This document shows positions 1 through 8,537 of a DNA stretch of 64,000 nt, one piece after another; the stretch's first letter is position 1; each line of letters opens with the position of its first letter. This DNA is from Actinobacillus succinogenes 130Z (GTDB lineage Bacteria > Pseudomonadota > Gammaproteobacteria > Enterobacterales > Pasteurellaceae), in the NCBI RefSeq assembly GCF_000017245.1, contig NC_009655.1:806001-870000 (forward strand), given 5' to 3'. The position numbers and the translations under genes were made by a program. The notes beneath the pieces were generated by a model. That model searched no databases and was not told the origin of the DNA. It saw only the letters and a list, made by a program, of their open reading frames with translations.

Positions 1-257
1 CCAAACCGACACAGCGTTTTAACGGCATTGATGAGCCGTTGCCGGTAGTTCAACTCCGTGAAGGATTCGATCGTCTTAAAGTCTGGCAAAACCGCCGAAA
101 CCTTTATTTGCTGACCTTTCAACGCCTGACCTATCGCAAACTGTATCGAATCATCCAACAACTGGCGGATTTGGAACGCACCGCAAAACTGGATTTCGGC
201 GCCGATATCTGGGATAGACTGGCGGATATTTCGGTGAAAATTGCATTGGGAAAATAA
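1..257 (+). CDS. holA: DNA polymerase III delta subunit, C-terminal end (partial)
   Basis: Only the last 84 codons are inside the window; the reading frame is open from base 3 and enters from the left edge. The delta subunit opens the beta sliding clamp as part of the clamp-loader complex. The visible part is the helical collar domain. The motif KVWQNRR and the following helices ending in LADISVKIAL line up with my recall of the E. coli HolA C-terminus (RVWQNRR, then the QLLTRTELTLKQDYG stretch). No internal start is needed, because the match continues upstream of the first possible TTG codon. The gene ends without an obvious intrinsic terminator before the promoter of the next unit. Identification rests on a short C-terminal stretch, but the motif is distinctive. 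Confidence 0.85.
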   Translation, partial: KPTQRFNGIDEPLPVVQLREGFDRLKVWQNRRNLYLLTFQRLTYRKLYRIIQQLADLERTAKLDFGADIWDRLADISVKIALGK

Positions 258-306
258 TGACCGGTAAGTAAGTGCGCTATATATTTCCCTTACATTTAAC
301 CCGCAG

Positions 307-334
307 TTGAAATTTTCAAAAATTTTGATAAAAT
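307..334 (+). promoter_or_regulatory. Likely sigma-70 promoter of the glycine riboswitch transcript
   Basis: TTGAAA (307-312) and TAAAAT (329-334) are separated by 16 bases. A start near base 341 would give a leader of about 290 nt containing both glycine aptamers before the symporter start at 630. An uptake signal core (337-345) sits at the expected transcription start. Confidence 0.5.
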
Positions 335-382
335 CGACCGCACTTTTTATTGGTATATCAATAAAAAACTGTTCGGACGAAG

Positions 383-559
383 GTAGCTGGAGAGTGAAGA
401 ATCGACTTCACACCGAAGAAGCAAAATCTTTCAGGTGCGACATTTGTTGCGGGGACTGTTACTGGACGAACCCTTGGAGAGAGCCGTTCGCATTTTATGC
501 GTGGACGCCGAAGGCGAAAAAGTGGTGACACTTGAAACGCTCAGGCAAAAGGACAGGGG
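383..559 (+). promoter_or_regulatory. Tandem glycine riboswitch (two aptamers)
   Basis: Two gcvT-type aptamers lie in tandem. Aptamer 1 (383-462) has P1 arms GTAGC (383-387) and GTTAC (458-462), the conserved GGAGAG start, the CACCGAAG segment and TTTCAGGTG. Aptamer 2 (471-559) repeats the pattern with GGAGAGA, GACGCCGAAGG, the CTCAGGCAAAAGGACAG signature, and P1 arms CCCTTG (471-476) and CAGGGG (554-559). An 8-nt linker joins them, as in known cooperative glycine riboswitches. The RNA lies directly upstream of a sodium:alanine/glycine symporter gene, a known target class. The 3' arm of P1 in aptamer 2 overlaps the 5' arm of a terminator-like hairpin, so ligand binding and termination look mutually exclusive. 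Confidence 0.9.
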
Positions 560-608
560 CAAGAGATTCTATCACCTATCATTTTTATCTCTTCTGCCTT
601 TGTATTTT
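555..608 (+). terminator. Expression-platform terminator of the glycine riboswitch
   Basis: GGCAAGAGAT (558-567) pairs with ATCTCTT-CT-GCC (588-598, two-base bulge), followed by a T-rich run to about 608. The 5' arm uses bases 556-559, which also close P1 of the second aptamer. That predicts glycine binding prevents the hairpin (ON switch); this is inferred from pairing only. Confidence 0.55.
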
Positions 609-629
609 TCAATTTTCAGGAATTTACAA

Positions 630-1982
630 ATGGAATCAATTTTATCTGCTATCGACTCCTTTATCTGGGGACCGCCTTTACTGATTTTGTTATCCGGTAC
701 CGGTTTGTACCTCACGTTGAGATTAGGTTTTATTCAATTTCGTCATTTACCGCGGGCTTTTGTGTATATGTTTAAACGCGAAGGCGACGGGGCGGGCGAT
801 GTTTCCGCTTTCGCCGCACTTTGTACCGCTTTATCCGCCACTATCGGAACGGGGAATATCGTCGGGGTGGCGACAGCGATTAAAGCGGGCGGACCGGGCG
901 CTTTATTCTGGATGTGGCTGGTGGCATTGCTGGGAATGGCAACCAAATACGCAGAAGGCTTGCTGGCGGTGAAATATCGTGTACGCGATAAGAACGGTTT
1001 TATGGCGGGCGGACCGATGTATTATATCGAGAACGGATTAGGCATAAAATGGCTGGCGAAAATGTTTGCGATTTTTGGTGTTTTAGTGGCGTTCTTCGGC
1101 ATCGGAACTTTCCCGCAAATTAATGCGATTACTCATGCCATGCAGGATAGTTTTAATGTGCCCGTTGTAGTTTCGGCGGCGGTGATGACGGTCTTAGTGG
1201 CATTAATCATACTGGGCGGAGTGAAACGGATTGCTTCGGTATCGACTTTAATCGTACCGTTTATGGCCGTGCTGTATGTGGTTACTTCCGTGGTTATTCT
1301 GATTATCAATGCGGATAAAATACCGGCCGCTTTAGCGTTGGTTATCGAAAGCGCTTTTAATCCGGAAGCGGCATTAGGCGGTGCATTGGGAATTACCGTC
1401 ATGCGGGCTATTCAATCGGGGGTTGCGCGCGGGATCTTCTCTAACGAATCCGGTTTGGGGTCGGCGCCTATTGCGGCGGCGGCGGCGCATACCAAAGAAC
1501 CTGTACGTCAGGGGTTGATTTCTATGACGGGAACATTCCTGGACACCATCATTGTGTGCACTATGACCGGTTTGGTATTGGTTATTACGGGCGTGTGGAA
1601 TTCCGCAGCGGAAGGTGCGGCGGCAACGAATGCGGCATTCTCATTAGGATTGGGTACGCAGCTGGGGGCGACGGTTGTGACGGTAGGGCTGTTGTTCTTC
1701 GCTTTCACCACGATTTTAGGCTGGTGTTATTACGGTGAACGTTGTTTTGTGTATTTATTCGATATTCGCGGCATCAAAATCTATCGTTCTATCTTTATTT
1801 TATTAGTGGCTTGCGGTGCATTCCTGAAGCTGGATTTAATCTGGATCTTGGCGGATATTGTGAACGGTCTAATGGCGTTCCCGAATTTAATTGCGTTAAT
1901 CGGCTTGCGTAAAGTAATTGTGGAAGAAACCCGGGATTACTTCCGTCGTCTATCTCATGCCGATTTTGACGAAGAAGTCTAA
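630..1982 (+). CDS. Alanine/glycine:sodium symporter (AGCS family)
   Basis: The product (450 residues) is an inner-membrane Na+-coupled carrier for alanine or glycine. The AGCS signature ALCTALSATIGTGNIVGVATAI is present near residues 70-90, followed by GGPMYYIENGLG, and GVARGIFSNESGLGSAPIAAAA near residues 270-290; about ten hydrophobic segments are visible. Start: the frame is open further upstream, but that extension lies in the riboswitch, and the family N-terminus begins near the ATG at 630. It is a single-gene unit behind the tandem glycine riboswitch, which makes glycine a likely substrate or inducer. A hairpin terminator follows at 2052. Substrate choice between alanine and glycine cannot be decided from sequence. 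Confidence 0.93.
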   Translation: MESILSAIDSFIWGPPLLILLSGTGLYLTLRLGFIQFRHLPRAFVYMFKREGDGAGDVSAFAALCTALSATIGTGNIVGVATAIKAGGPGALFWMWLVALLGMATKYAEGLLAVKYRVRDKNGFMAGGPMYYIENGLGIKWLAKMFAIFGVLVAFFGIGTFPQINAITHAMQDSFNVPVVVSAAVMTVLVALIILGGVKRIASVSTLIVPFMAVLYVVTSVVILIINADKIPAALALVIESAFNPEAALGGALGITVMRAIQSGVARGIFSNESGLGSAPIAAAAAHTKEPVRQGLISMTGTFLDTIIVCTMTGLVLVITGVWNSAAEGAAATNAAFSLGLGTQLGATVVTVGLLFFAFTTILGWCYYGERCFVYLFDIRGIKIYRSIFILLVACGAFLKLDLIWILADIVNGLMAFPNLIALIGLRKVIVEETRDYFRRLSHADFDEEV

Positions 1983-2051
1983 AAGTGCGGTCATAAAAAG
2001 CAACGTTTTTTAATGTTTGTGAATAGTCGAGCCAAAAATAAACTGAATTTT

Positions 2052-2080
2052 AAGCTACGGTATTTATCGTGGCTTTTTTT
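2052..2080 (+). terminator. Intrinsic terminator after the symporter gene
   Basis: AAGCTACG (2052-2059) pairs with CGTGGCTT (2068-2075, one G-U pair), then a run of seven T. Confidence 0.75.
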
Positions 2081-2091
2081 ATAGCGGAATG

Positions 2092-2119
2092 TTTACATTT
2101 CGAAAAAATAACTTATAAT
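2092..2119 (+). promoter_or_regulatory. Sigma-70 promoter of the DeoR-family regulator
   Basis: TTTACA (2092-2097), 16-base spacer, perfect TATAAT (2114-2119). A transcription start near 2126 rules out the upstream in-frame start at 2069 and supports the ATG at 2153. Confidence 0.7.
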
Positions 2120-2152
2120 TCCGAAACGAAACTTTTGAGGCAAGCTTTAGCA

Positions 2153-2938
2153 ATGGAAACGATAAAACGAAATTCTCCCGTACGTAATACGCAGCAACGC
2201 CGTCACGCCATTATGCAGTTGTTGCAGGAACGGGGAGAAGTCAGTGTCGAGCAGTTAGTACAGCTTTTTGATACGTCCGAAGTGACTATCCGTAAAGATT
2301 TGACCGCACTTGAAGCTAACGGTTTCTTGGTTCGACGTTATGGCGGGGCGATTTTAATGCCAAAAGATTTCATTGACGAATCACAGGATGAGAACCTTTC
2401 GAAACGAAAGTTGTCTATAGCGAAAGCGGCAGCTGAAAGGATTAAAGATCACCACCGCATTATTGTTGACAGCGGCAGTACGACGGCAGCCCTGATCAAG
2501 CAGTTGAACAGTAAACAGGGGTTGGTGGTGATGACTAATTCTTTGTCTGTAGCAAGCGAACTGCGTTCACTGGAAAACGAACCGACTTTGTTGATGACCG
2601 GCGGTACTTGGGATACGCGCTCGGAATCTTTTCAAGGGAAAGTAGCGGAGCAGGTGTTGCGTTCTTACGATTTCGACCAGCTTTTTATCGGAGCGGACGG
2701 TATTGATATGGAACGCGGTACGACCACTTTTAACGAGTTGGTGGGCTTAAGTCAGGTCATGGCGGAAGTGAGCCGCGAAGTGATCGTGATGGCGGAAAGC
2801 CAGAAATTCGGGCGTAAGATGCCGAATTTAGAATTAAACTGGACGCAGATTGACGTGCTGGTCACGGACGATTTGTTGTCGGATAAAGATAAAGCAATTA
2901 TTGAACGGCATAACGTCGAAGTCATTGTGGCAAAATAA
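2153..2938 (+). CDS. DeoR/GlpR-family transcriptional regulator
   Basis: The protein (261 residues) has an N-terminal winged helix-turn-helix (RRHAIMQLLQERGEVSVEQL, then VSEVTIRKDL-like DNA-binding helix and the LVRRYGGA element typical of DeoR proteins). A DeoRC sugar-phosphate sensor domain follows, with DSGSTTAALI, a conserved TGG and IGADGID. These proteins usually repress sugar-phosphate genes and are released by a phosphosugar. It stands 62 bases upstream of glmS on the same strand, so a role in amino-sugar supply or control of glmS is a reasonable inference, but the effector is unknown. Start at 2153 is chosen because the promoter -10 lies just upstream. An uptake signal is embedded in the coding sequence near 2303 (residues TAL). 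Confidence 0.88.
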   Translation: METIKRNSPVRNTQQRRHAIMQLLQERGEVSVEQLVQLFDTSEVTIRKDLTALEANGFLVRRYGGAILMPKDFIDESQDENLSKRKLSIAKAAAERIKDHHRIIVDSGSTTAALIKQLNSKQGLVVMTNSLSVASELRSLENEPTLLMTGGTWDTRSESFQGKVAEQVLRSYDFDQLFIGADGIDMERGTTTFNELVGLSQVMAEVSREVIVMAESQKFGRKMPNLELNWTQIDVLVTDDLLSDKDKAIIERHNVEVIVAK

Positions 2939-3000
2939 TAAACAGGTTTACATTTAACCATTTAGTGGGGAAGTCCCACGGCAACTAAGAGGAAAAACTT

Positions 3001-4833
3001 ATGTGTGGTATTGTTGGTGCGGTAGCGCAACGTGATGTGGCGGAAATTTTAGTCGATGGTTTACATCGTTTAGAATATCGCGGTTATGATTCGGCCGGTG
3101 TAGCGGTATTGAATAATACGCATGAAATGCAAATTGTTCGCCGTGTCGGCAAAGTAAAAGCCTTGGATGACGCTATTGCGGAAAAACCTTTATTGGGCGG
3201 AACCGGTATTGCACACACTCGCTGGGCGACTCACGGCGAGCCGACTCAAGCCAATGCGCATCCGCATCGTTCGGATAAAATTGCTGTGGTGCATAACGGT
3301 ATTATCGAGAATTATGAAGAATTAAAAGTCGTGTTACAGGAACGCGGTTATGAATTCCAATCTCAAACAGACACGGAAGTTATTGCCCACTTAGTGGAAT
3401 GGGAGCTTCGTTCGGCCGGTAGCCTATTGGAAGCGGTACAGAAAACCGTGGTTCAGTTACGTGGCGCTTACGGTACGGTCGTCATGAACCAAGACGAACC
3501 CGAACATTTAATCGTTGCCCGTTCAGGCAGTCCGTTAGTGATCGGTTACGGCGTAGGTGAAAACTTTATCGCCTCCGATCCGTTGGCATTATTAAGCGTC
3601 ACCCGTCGTTTCGCTTATCTTGAAGAGGGCGATGTCGCCGAAATTACCCGTAAATCCGTACAAATCTATACTCGCGAAGGTCAAAAAGTAGAACGCGAAA
3701 TTCATGAAGGTAACTTTGAAGCGGATGCGGCGGACAAAGGTCCTTATCGCCATTACATGCAGAAAGAAATTTTTGAACAACCGGTCGCTATTATGAATAC
3801 TTTGGACGGTCGCATTAAAGACGGTAAAGTGAATATTGAAGCCATCGGGCCGAATGCTGCCGATATTTTAGCCAAAGTGGAACACGTTCAAATCGTGGCT
3901 TGCGGTACTTCGTATAATGCGGGTATGGTGGCGCGTTACTGGTTTGAGTCCATTGCCGGTGTAAGTTGCGATGTGGAAATCGCTTCGGAATTCCGTTACC
4001 GTAAATTCGTAACCCGTCCGAACAGTTTGTTGATCACCCTTTCGCAATCCGGTGAAACGGCGGATACCTTGGCGGCCTTACGTTTGGCAAAAGAATCCGG
4101 TTATATGTCCGCGATGACAATTTGTAATGTGGCGAGTTCTTCATTAGTTCGCGAATCGGATTTCGCATTCCTAACCCGTGCGGGGGTGGAAATCGGTGTG
4201 GCGTCAACCAAAGCCTTTACCACCCAGTTAACCTGCATGTTGCTGTTAAATGCGGCAATCGGTCGTTTGAAAGGTCATTTGACCGAAGAACAGGAACACC
4301 ACATTATTCAATCGTTGCAGCGTTTACCGGCTCAAATCGAAAGCGCATTGGTATTTGATAAGCAGATTGAAAAATTATCGGAAGATTTCGCGGAAAAACA
4401 TCACACCTTGTTCTTAGGTCGCGGCGAATATTATCCGATCGCCATGGAATCCGCGTTAAAATTGAAAGAAATTTCATATATTCATGCGGAAGCCTATGCA
4501 GCGGGCGAGTTAAAACACGGTCCGTTGGCGTTAATCGACAGCGAAATGCCGGTTGTGGTAGTAGCGCCTGAAAACGATTTATTGGAAAAAGTAAAATCCA
4601 ATATCGAAGAGGTGCGTGCCCGCGGCGGTCAGTTGTATGTATTCGCCGACAGCGATGCCGGTTTTACCGATGCCGATAATTTTAAAACTATCGTATTACC
4701 GAAAGTGGATGAAGTGACCGCACCGATTTTTTATACCGTGCCGTTGCAATTACTTTCTTACCACATCGCGTTAATCAAGGGTACCGACGTTGACCAACCG
4801 CGTAACCTGGCGAAAGCGGTAACGGTGGAATAA
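3001..4833 (+). CDS. glmS: Glutamine--fructose-6-phosphate aminotransferase (isomerizing)
   Basis: This cytoplasmic enzyme makes glucosamine-6-phosphate from fructose-6-phosphate and glutamine, the first step towards UDP-GlcNAc for peptidoglycan and lipid A. The 610-residue length matches the family. Cys2 directly after Met is the class II glutaminase nucleophile (MCGIVGA), with HTRWATHG and the HNGIIENY loop. Two SIS isomerase domains follow (CGTSYNAG, SQSGETADT, then GRGEYYPIAMESALKLKEISYIHAEAYAAGELKHGP), and the C-terminus AKAVTVE carries the conserved lysine. The upstream 62 bases hold a GTGGG/CCCAC hairpin (2965-2979) and a purine-rich ribosome site GAGGAAAAAC. It follows a DeoR-type regulator on the same strand. 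Confidence 0.98.
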   Translation: MCGIVGAVAQRDVAEILVDGLHRLEYRGYDSAGVAVLNNTHEMQIVRRVGKVKALDDAIAEKPLLGGTGIAHTRWATHGEPTQANAHPHRSDKIAVVHNGIIENYEELKVVLQERGYEFQSQTDTEVIAHLVEWELRSAGSLLEAVQKTVVQLRGAYGTVVMNQDEPEHLIVARSGSPLVIGYGVGENFIASDPLALLSVTRRFAYLEEGDVAEITRKSVQIYTREGQKVEREIHEGNFEADAADKGPYRHYMQKEIFEQPVAIMNTLDGRIKDGKVNIEAIGPNAADILAKVEHVQIVACGTSYNAGMVARYWFESIAGVSCDVEIASEFRYRKFVTRPNSLLITLSQSGETADTLAALRLAKESGYMSAMTICNVASSSLVRESDFAFLTRAGVEIGVASTKAFTTQLTCMLLLNAAIGRLKGHLTEEQEHHIIQSLQRLPAQIESALVFDKQIEKLSEDFAEKHHTLFLGRGEYYPIAMESALKLKEISYIHAEAYAAGELKHGPLALIDSEMPVVVVAPENDLLEKVKSNIEEVRARGGQLYVFADSDAGFTDADNFKTIVLPKVDEVTAPIFYTVPLQLLSYHIALIKGTDVDQPRNLAKAVTVE

Positions 4834-4856
4834 TCCGTAAAAATTGATGATAATTT

Positions 4857-4886
4857 GACCGCACTTTATAAAGCGCGGTCTTTTTT
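4857..4886 (+). terminator. glmS terminator built on an uptake signal
   Basis: GACCGC (4857-4862) and GCGGTC (4875-4880) with an inner CTTT/AAAG extension, followed by six T. The left arm is an uptake signal core (ACCGCACTT); the right arm is a one-base variant. Confidence 0.85.
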
Positions 4887-5010
4887 ACGGGATTTTTATT
4901 GTCAAATTAATCGGAATTGCCTAAACTACGCTCCGATTCTCCAGCGGGGAAAGTCTCTTTTTTCTTCTTTAACTTTAAAGGTTGCCGGCGAGCAACAAAA
5001 GGACCTCTCT

Positions 5011-6219
5011 ATGCCAAATAAAGTAAATAGTTACGGCTGGAAAGCCCTAATGGGATCTGCCGTAGGCTATGCTATGGACGGTTTTGATCTTTTAATTCTC
5101 GGTTTTATGCTTTCTGCGATTTCCGCCGATCTTGCCTTATCACCGGCTCAGGCGGGATCATTGGTGACATGGACGCTGATTGGCGCAGTAGCAGGCGGCA
5201 TCGTGTTCGGTGCGTTAAGCGATAAATACGGACGGGTACGGGTGCTTACCTGGACTATTGTGCTATTTGCCGTTTTTACCGGATTATGCGCATTTGCTCA
5301 AGGATATTGGGATTTATTAATTTATCGCACCATTGCAGGCATCGGTTTAGGCGGTGAATTCGGTATCGGTATGGCGTTGGCGGCAGAAGCCTGGCCGGCA
5401 AGACATCGCGCCAAAGCCTCCTCCTATGTGGCACTGGGCTGGCAAGTCGGCGTATTGGCGGCGGCTTTGTTAACGCCGTTACTGTTACCGGTTATCGGTT
5501 GGCGCGGTATGTTTTTAGTGGGCATCTTGCCGGCTTTTGCGGCCTGGTTTTTGCGCGCCCGTTTGCATGAGCCGGAGGTCTTTGTAAAAAAACAGACCGC
5601 ACTTGATAAACCGAAACAATCGCCCTTTAAACTATTGGTGAAAGACCGGGCGACGGCGAAAGTCAGTTTGGGCGTGGTGGTGTTAACTTCGGTTCAAAAT
5701 TTCGGGTATTACGGTATTATGATTTGGTTGCCGAATTTTTTATCCAAACAGCTCGGTTTCAGTTTAACCAAATCCGGTGTGTGGACAGCGGTGACGATTT
5801 TCGGCATGATGGCGGGAATTTGGATTTTCGGTCGGTTGGCGGATAAAATCGGACGTAAACCGAGTTTCTTACTTTTTCAAGCCGGAGCGGTTATCAGTAT
5901 TATCGCTTATTCTCAGTTAACCGAACCGACGGTGATGTTATTCGCCGGAGCGGCGCTTGGTGCTTTTGTGAACGGAATGATGGGCGGTTACGGTGCGTTG
6001 ATGTCGGAAGCCTATCCTACCGAAGCCAGAGCTACCGCGCAAAACGTATTGTTTAATCTGGGCAGAGCGGTAGGCGGTTTCGGGCCTATCGTTGTGGGCG
6101 CGGTGGTTTCCGCTTATTCGTTCCAAGTCGCCATTGCGTTTTTAGCGGCAATTTATGTATTGGATATGATTGCGACATTATTCTTAATTCCGGAACTGAA
6201 AGGCAAAGCGCTGGACTAA
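5011..6219 (+). CDS. MFS metabolite transporter (sugar/aromatic acid:H+ symporter type)
   Basis: The product is a 402-residue inner-membrane transporter with about 12 hydrophobic segments. Typical MFS motifs are seen: GYAMDGFDLLILGFML in helix 1, GALSDKYGRVRVL between helices 2 and 3 (motif A), YRTIAGIGLGGEFGIGMALAAEAWPA in helix 4-5, and a second GRLADKIGRKPS in the C-terminal half. These fit the group containing aromatic-acid, shikimate and sialate symporters, and recall the H. influenzae protein HI1104, whose substrate I do not know. The ATG at 5011 is preceded by AAGGA at 4999-5003; the longer frame runs through the glmS terminator and is rejected. An uptake signal lies in the central loop near 5597. 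Confidence 0.88.
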   Translation: MPNKVNSYGWKALMGSAVGYAMDGFDLLILGFMLSAISADLALSPAQAGSLVTWTLIGAVAGGIVFGALSDKYGRVRVLTWTIVLFAVFTGLCAFAQGYWDLLIYRTIAGIGLGGEFGIGMALAAEAWPARHRAKASSYVALGWQVGVLAAALLTPLLLPVIGWRGMFLVGILPAFAAWFLRARLHEPEVFVKKQTALDKPKQSPFKLLVKDRATAKVSLGVVVLTSVQNFGYYGIMIWLPNFLSKQLGFSLTKSGVWTAVTIFGMMAGIWIFGRLADKIGRKPSFLLFQAGAVISIIAYSQLTEPTVMLFAGAALGAFVNGMMGGYGALMSEAYPTEARATAQNVLFNLGRAVGGFGPIVVGAVVSAYSFQVAIAFLAAIYVLDMIATLFLIPELKGKALD

Positions 6220-6232
6220 TTGCCGGATACCG

Positions 6233-6259
6233 AAAGGCTCTCATTACGAGAGCCTTTTT
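6233..6259. terminator. Bidirectional terminator between convergent genes
   Basis: AAAGGCTCTC / GAGAGCC pairing (6233-6254) with TTTTT to the right and a short A run to the left. It separates the MFS gene from the convergent corB-like gene. Confidence 0.85.
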
Positions 6260-6273
6260 AATGAAAAGTGCGG

Positions 6274-7533
6274 TCAGATTTTGACGACTTTTGCCTGTTT
6301 TACCATGTTATCGGCGACCTCCAGGACGGTAACCCGCAAGCCGTCCAATTCAAACTCCGTGCCTTCTTCCGGAATTTCTTCCAGATGTTCGAGAATCAGA
6401 CCGTTGAAAGTTCTTACATCATCAGTGTTAAGATTCCAGTCGAAGAGTTTATTAATGTCCCGTAAATTAGCTGCACCGTCAATAATAACGGAACCGTCTG
6501 ACTGCCGTATTATTTCTTCATCAATGGACGGTGCGGTGGACGTAGTGAACTCCCCGACGATTTCTTCCAGTATGTCTTCCAGCGTAACTAAACCTTTGAG
6601 ATCGCCATATTCGTCTACGACCAAACCGATGCGTTCTTTATTGTTGCGGAAATTCAACAATTGAGCGTTCAATGCCGTGCCTTCGGGGATATAGTAAATT
6701 TCGTCGGCTGCGCGTAATAACACTTCTTTGGTGAATTCGTTTTTATCCAGCATTAGGCGGAATGCCTCGCGAATACGGAGAAATCCGATCAGATTTTCAT
6801 CCATATTATCTTTATACAACAGTACCCGACCGTGCGGAGCATGATTGAGCTGGCGCATGATGGATTTCCAGTCGTCATTAATATCAATGCCTGAAATGTC
6901 GTTACGCGGCACCATGATATCGTCTACTGTGACTTCTTCTAAATCCAGAATGGAAAGCAGCATTTCCTGATGGGCGGATGGGATGAATTTTCCGCTTTCA
7001 TTCACGATGGCTCTTAATTCTTCCGGGCTGAGATTGGTATTTTTGGCTTCCGACTTTAAACCGGTAATTTTAATCAGAACTTTGATGATTATATTCATTA
7101 AAAATACCAACGGTGTGAATATTTTCATCAACGGAGTCAGGATGTGGCTGCTCAAAAACGCCACTTTTTCGGGATAAATGGCGGAAATTGTTTTCGGATA
7201 AATTTCGGCGAACACCAGCATGATAAAGGTTAATGTACCCGTTGCAATCGCCACGCCGGCATCACCGTACAAACGCATACCGATGATCGTGGCGATGGCG
7301 GAGGCGGAAATATTTACCAGGTTGTTGCAGATGAGAATCAGGCTGAGCAGTTTGTCGGTTTTTTTCAGCAGATTTTCAGTCTTTTTTGCACCGGAATGTC
7401 CTTTTTCGGCAAGATGACGGGTACGATAACGGTTTGCGGAAAGCAACCCTGTTTCGGAGCCGGAGAAATAGGCGGATAAAATTAAACAGATGACAAGAGA
7501 AATAATCAGGGTACTAAGGGGAATACTGTCCAA
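6274..7533 (-). CDS. corB: CNNM/CorB-type magnesium/cobalt transport protein (HlyC/CorC family)
   Basis: The 419-residue protein starts with a DUF21 membrane domain (three to four hydrophobic segments; SAYFSGSETGLLSANRYRTRHLA, NNLVNI, FAEIYPKTI), followed by a CBS pair (DIMVPRNDISGIDINDD, LVVDEYGDLKGLVTLEDILEEIVGEF) and a C-terminal CorC/HlyC domain. It aligns well with my recall of E. coli YfjD/CorB, proposed to act in Mg2+/Co2+ export. The start codon is TTG (complement of 7531-7533) with AAGGA seven bases upstream; no better ATG is available. It lies downstream of ypjD on the same strand, the same order as in E. coli next to ffh, so the two are probably cotranscribed. The exact transport role remains debated in the family. 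Confidence 0.9.
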   Translation of the reverse strand: MDSIPLSTLIISLVICLILSAYFSGSETGLLSANRYRTRHLAEKGHSGAKKTENLLKKTDKLLSLILICNNLVNISASAIATIIGMRLYGDAGVAIATGTLTFIMLVFAEIYPKTISAIYPEKVAFLSSHILTPLMKIFTPLVFLMNIIIKVLIKITGLKSEAKNTNLSPEELRAIVNESGKFIPSAHQEMLLSILDLEEVTVDDIMVPRNDISGIDINDDWKSIMRQLNHAPHGRVLLYKDNMDENLIGFLRIREAFRLMLDKNEFTKEVLLRAADEIYYIPEGTALNAQLLNFRNNKERIGLVVDEYGDLKGLVTLEDILEEIVGEFTTSTAPSIDEEIIRQSDGSVIIDGAANLRDINKLFDWNLNTDDVRTFNGLILEHLEEIPEEGTEFELDGLRVTVLEVADNMVKQAKVVKI

Positions 7534-7624
7534 CTTGCTGTCCTTTCGTAATGTATATACGGGCTCAAGGCGCCCATTTGTTTATGTTATTCGATTATCG
7601 TCGGCATCCGAATCGGCGTACATA

Positions 7625-8413
7625 CTACAACATAATTCGGCTGCCGAAATAAGCAATAGTAAGCAGAATCATACCCGAAATCGTATAAATGATCATTCTT
7701 TTTCCGCGCCAGTGATATTTCCAATGCCCGATTAACAAAATACCGAAAACGATCCAGCTGAAGAAAGAAAACAACGCTTTATGCAGGTTGGAAGAATCCG
7801 GCGCATCCAATAAATAGAAGGAACCCGAAATCAGTGTTGCGGTGAGCAAAATAAAACCGGTCAGCATTACCCGGAAAAAATGGCGTTCGACCATCATTAA
7901 CGGCGGAATGGCGGGAGACGGCATCATTTTTTTCTGTTTGAGTTTATTATCCAGCCAGAGGAGCTGCATGCTGTAAAGCATGGCGATGAAACAGACGGCA
8001 TAGGTTAATAACGACAGGGCGATATGGAATAAAACGTGACGATGCCATTGCACCGCTTGAGCGGATAAAAACTCGGTCAGCAATAAATTGATAATAGCGA
8101 AGCTATAAACTAACGGTAACAAAAAAGAAAGGGTTTTAACTCTAAATATCGCCGGTACCGTCACCAACAGTGAGACGACCAGGCTGATCATGGAACTGAC
8201 GGCAAGCAAGGAAAAGCTAGTGCCCTCTGAAGTCGGCACTGCAGTTTCCTTGAATGACAAGTGATGCGAAATCATGGCTAAAAGTGCGGTCAAAATAAAG
8301 AAAATTTTATTGCTTTTTTGCGCTTGCTCACTGCTTTGCGCTTTTGCTAACATCGGCGCAATCAGCAGAATGCTGATAACATAAAGAATTATGGAAGAAA
8401 TTGCATACGACAT
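7625..8413 (-). CDS. ypjD: YpjD/CcsA-like cytochrome c assembly family membrane protein
   Basis: The product has about eight hydrophobic segments over 262 residues and the pattern of the CcsA/CcmC family (HRHVLFHIALSLLTYAVCFIAMLYSMQLLWLDNKLK, then HKALFSFFSWIVFGILLIGHWKYHWRGKR). E. coli YpjD sits in the same place, between ffh and the corB homologue. Its function is not established, although the family handles heme or thioether chemistry. Start: a GTG at 8428 is possible, but it lies inside GAGGTGATC, a perfect complement of the 16S rRNA 3' end, so I prefer the ATG at 8413 that this ribosome site would serve. It is divergent from ffh with about 120 bases between them. Confidence 0.85.
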   Translation of the reverse strand: MSYAISSIILYVISILLIAPMLAKAQSSEQAQKSNKIFFILTALLAMISHHLSFKETAVPTSEGTSFSLLAVSSMISLVVSLLVTVPAIFRVKTLSFLLPLVYSFAIINLLLTEFLSAQAVQWHRHVLFHIALSLLTYAVCFIAMLYSMQLLWLDNKLKQKKMMPSPAIPPLMMVERHFFRVMLTGFILLTATLISGSFYLLDAPDSSNLHKALFSFFSWIVFGILLIGHWKYHWRGKRMIIYTISGMILLTIAYFGSRIML

Positions 8414-8473
8414 AAATAAAAAGATCACCTCAATTTGAGAATTGTTTTTATTTTAGCGATCTACAGCAAAAAT

Positions 8474-8502
8474 TTCAATTCATGCAATTATTCAGGTATA
8501 AT
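8474..8502 (+). promoter_or_regulatory. Likely ffh promoter
   Basis: TTCAAT (8474-8479, weak -35), 17-base spacer, perfect TATAAT (8497-8502), 36 bases before the ffh start codon. Confidence 0.5.
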
Positions 8503-8537
8503 CAATCCAATTTTTCGACTTTAAAAGAGAGAAAACC

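Noticed and set aside
307..528. 73-residue ORF and the 5' extension of the symporter frame (435-629)
   Set aside because: Both cross the glycine riboswitch, whose conserved RNA elements explain the sequence; the symporter family starts at 630.
2965..2979. GTGGG/CCCAC hairpin before glmS as a riboswitch or glmS ribozyme
   Set aside because: Only one short stem is seen; no ribozyme core or known aptamer pattern.
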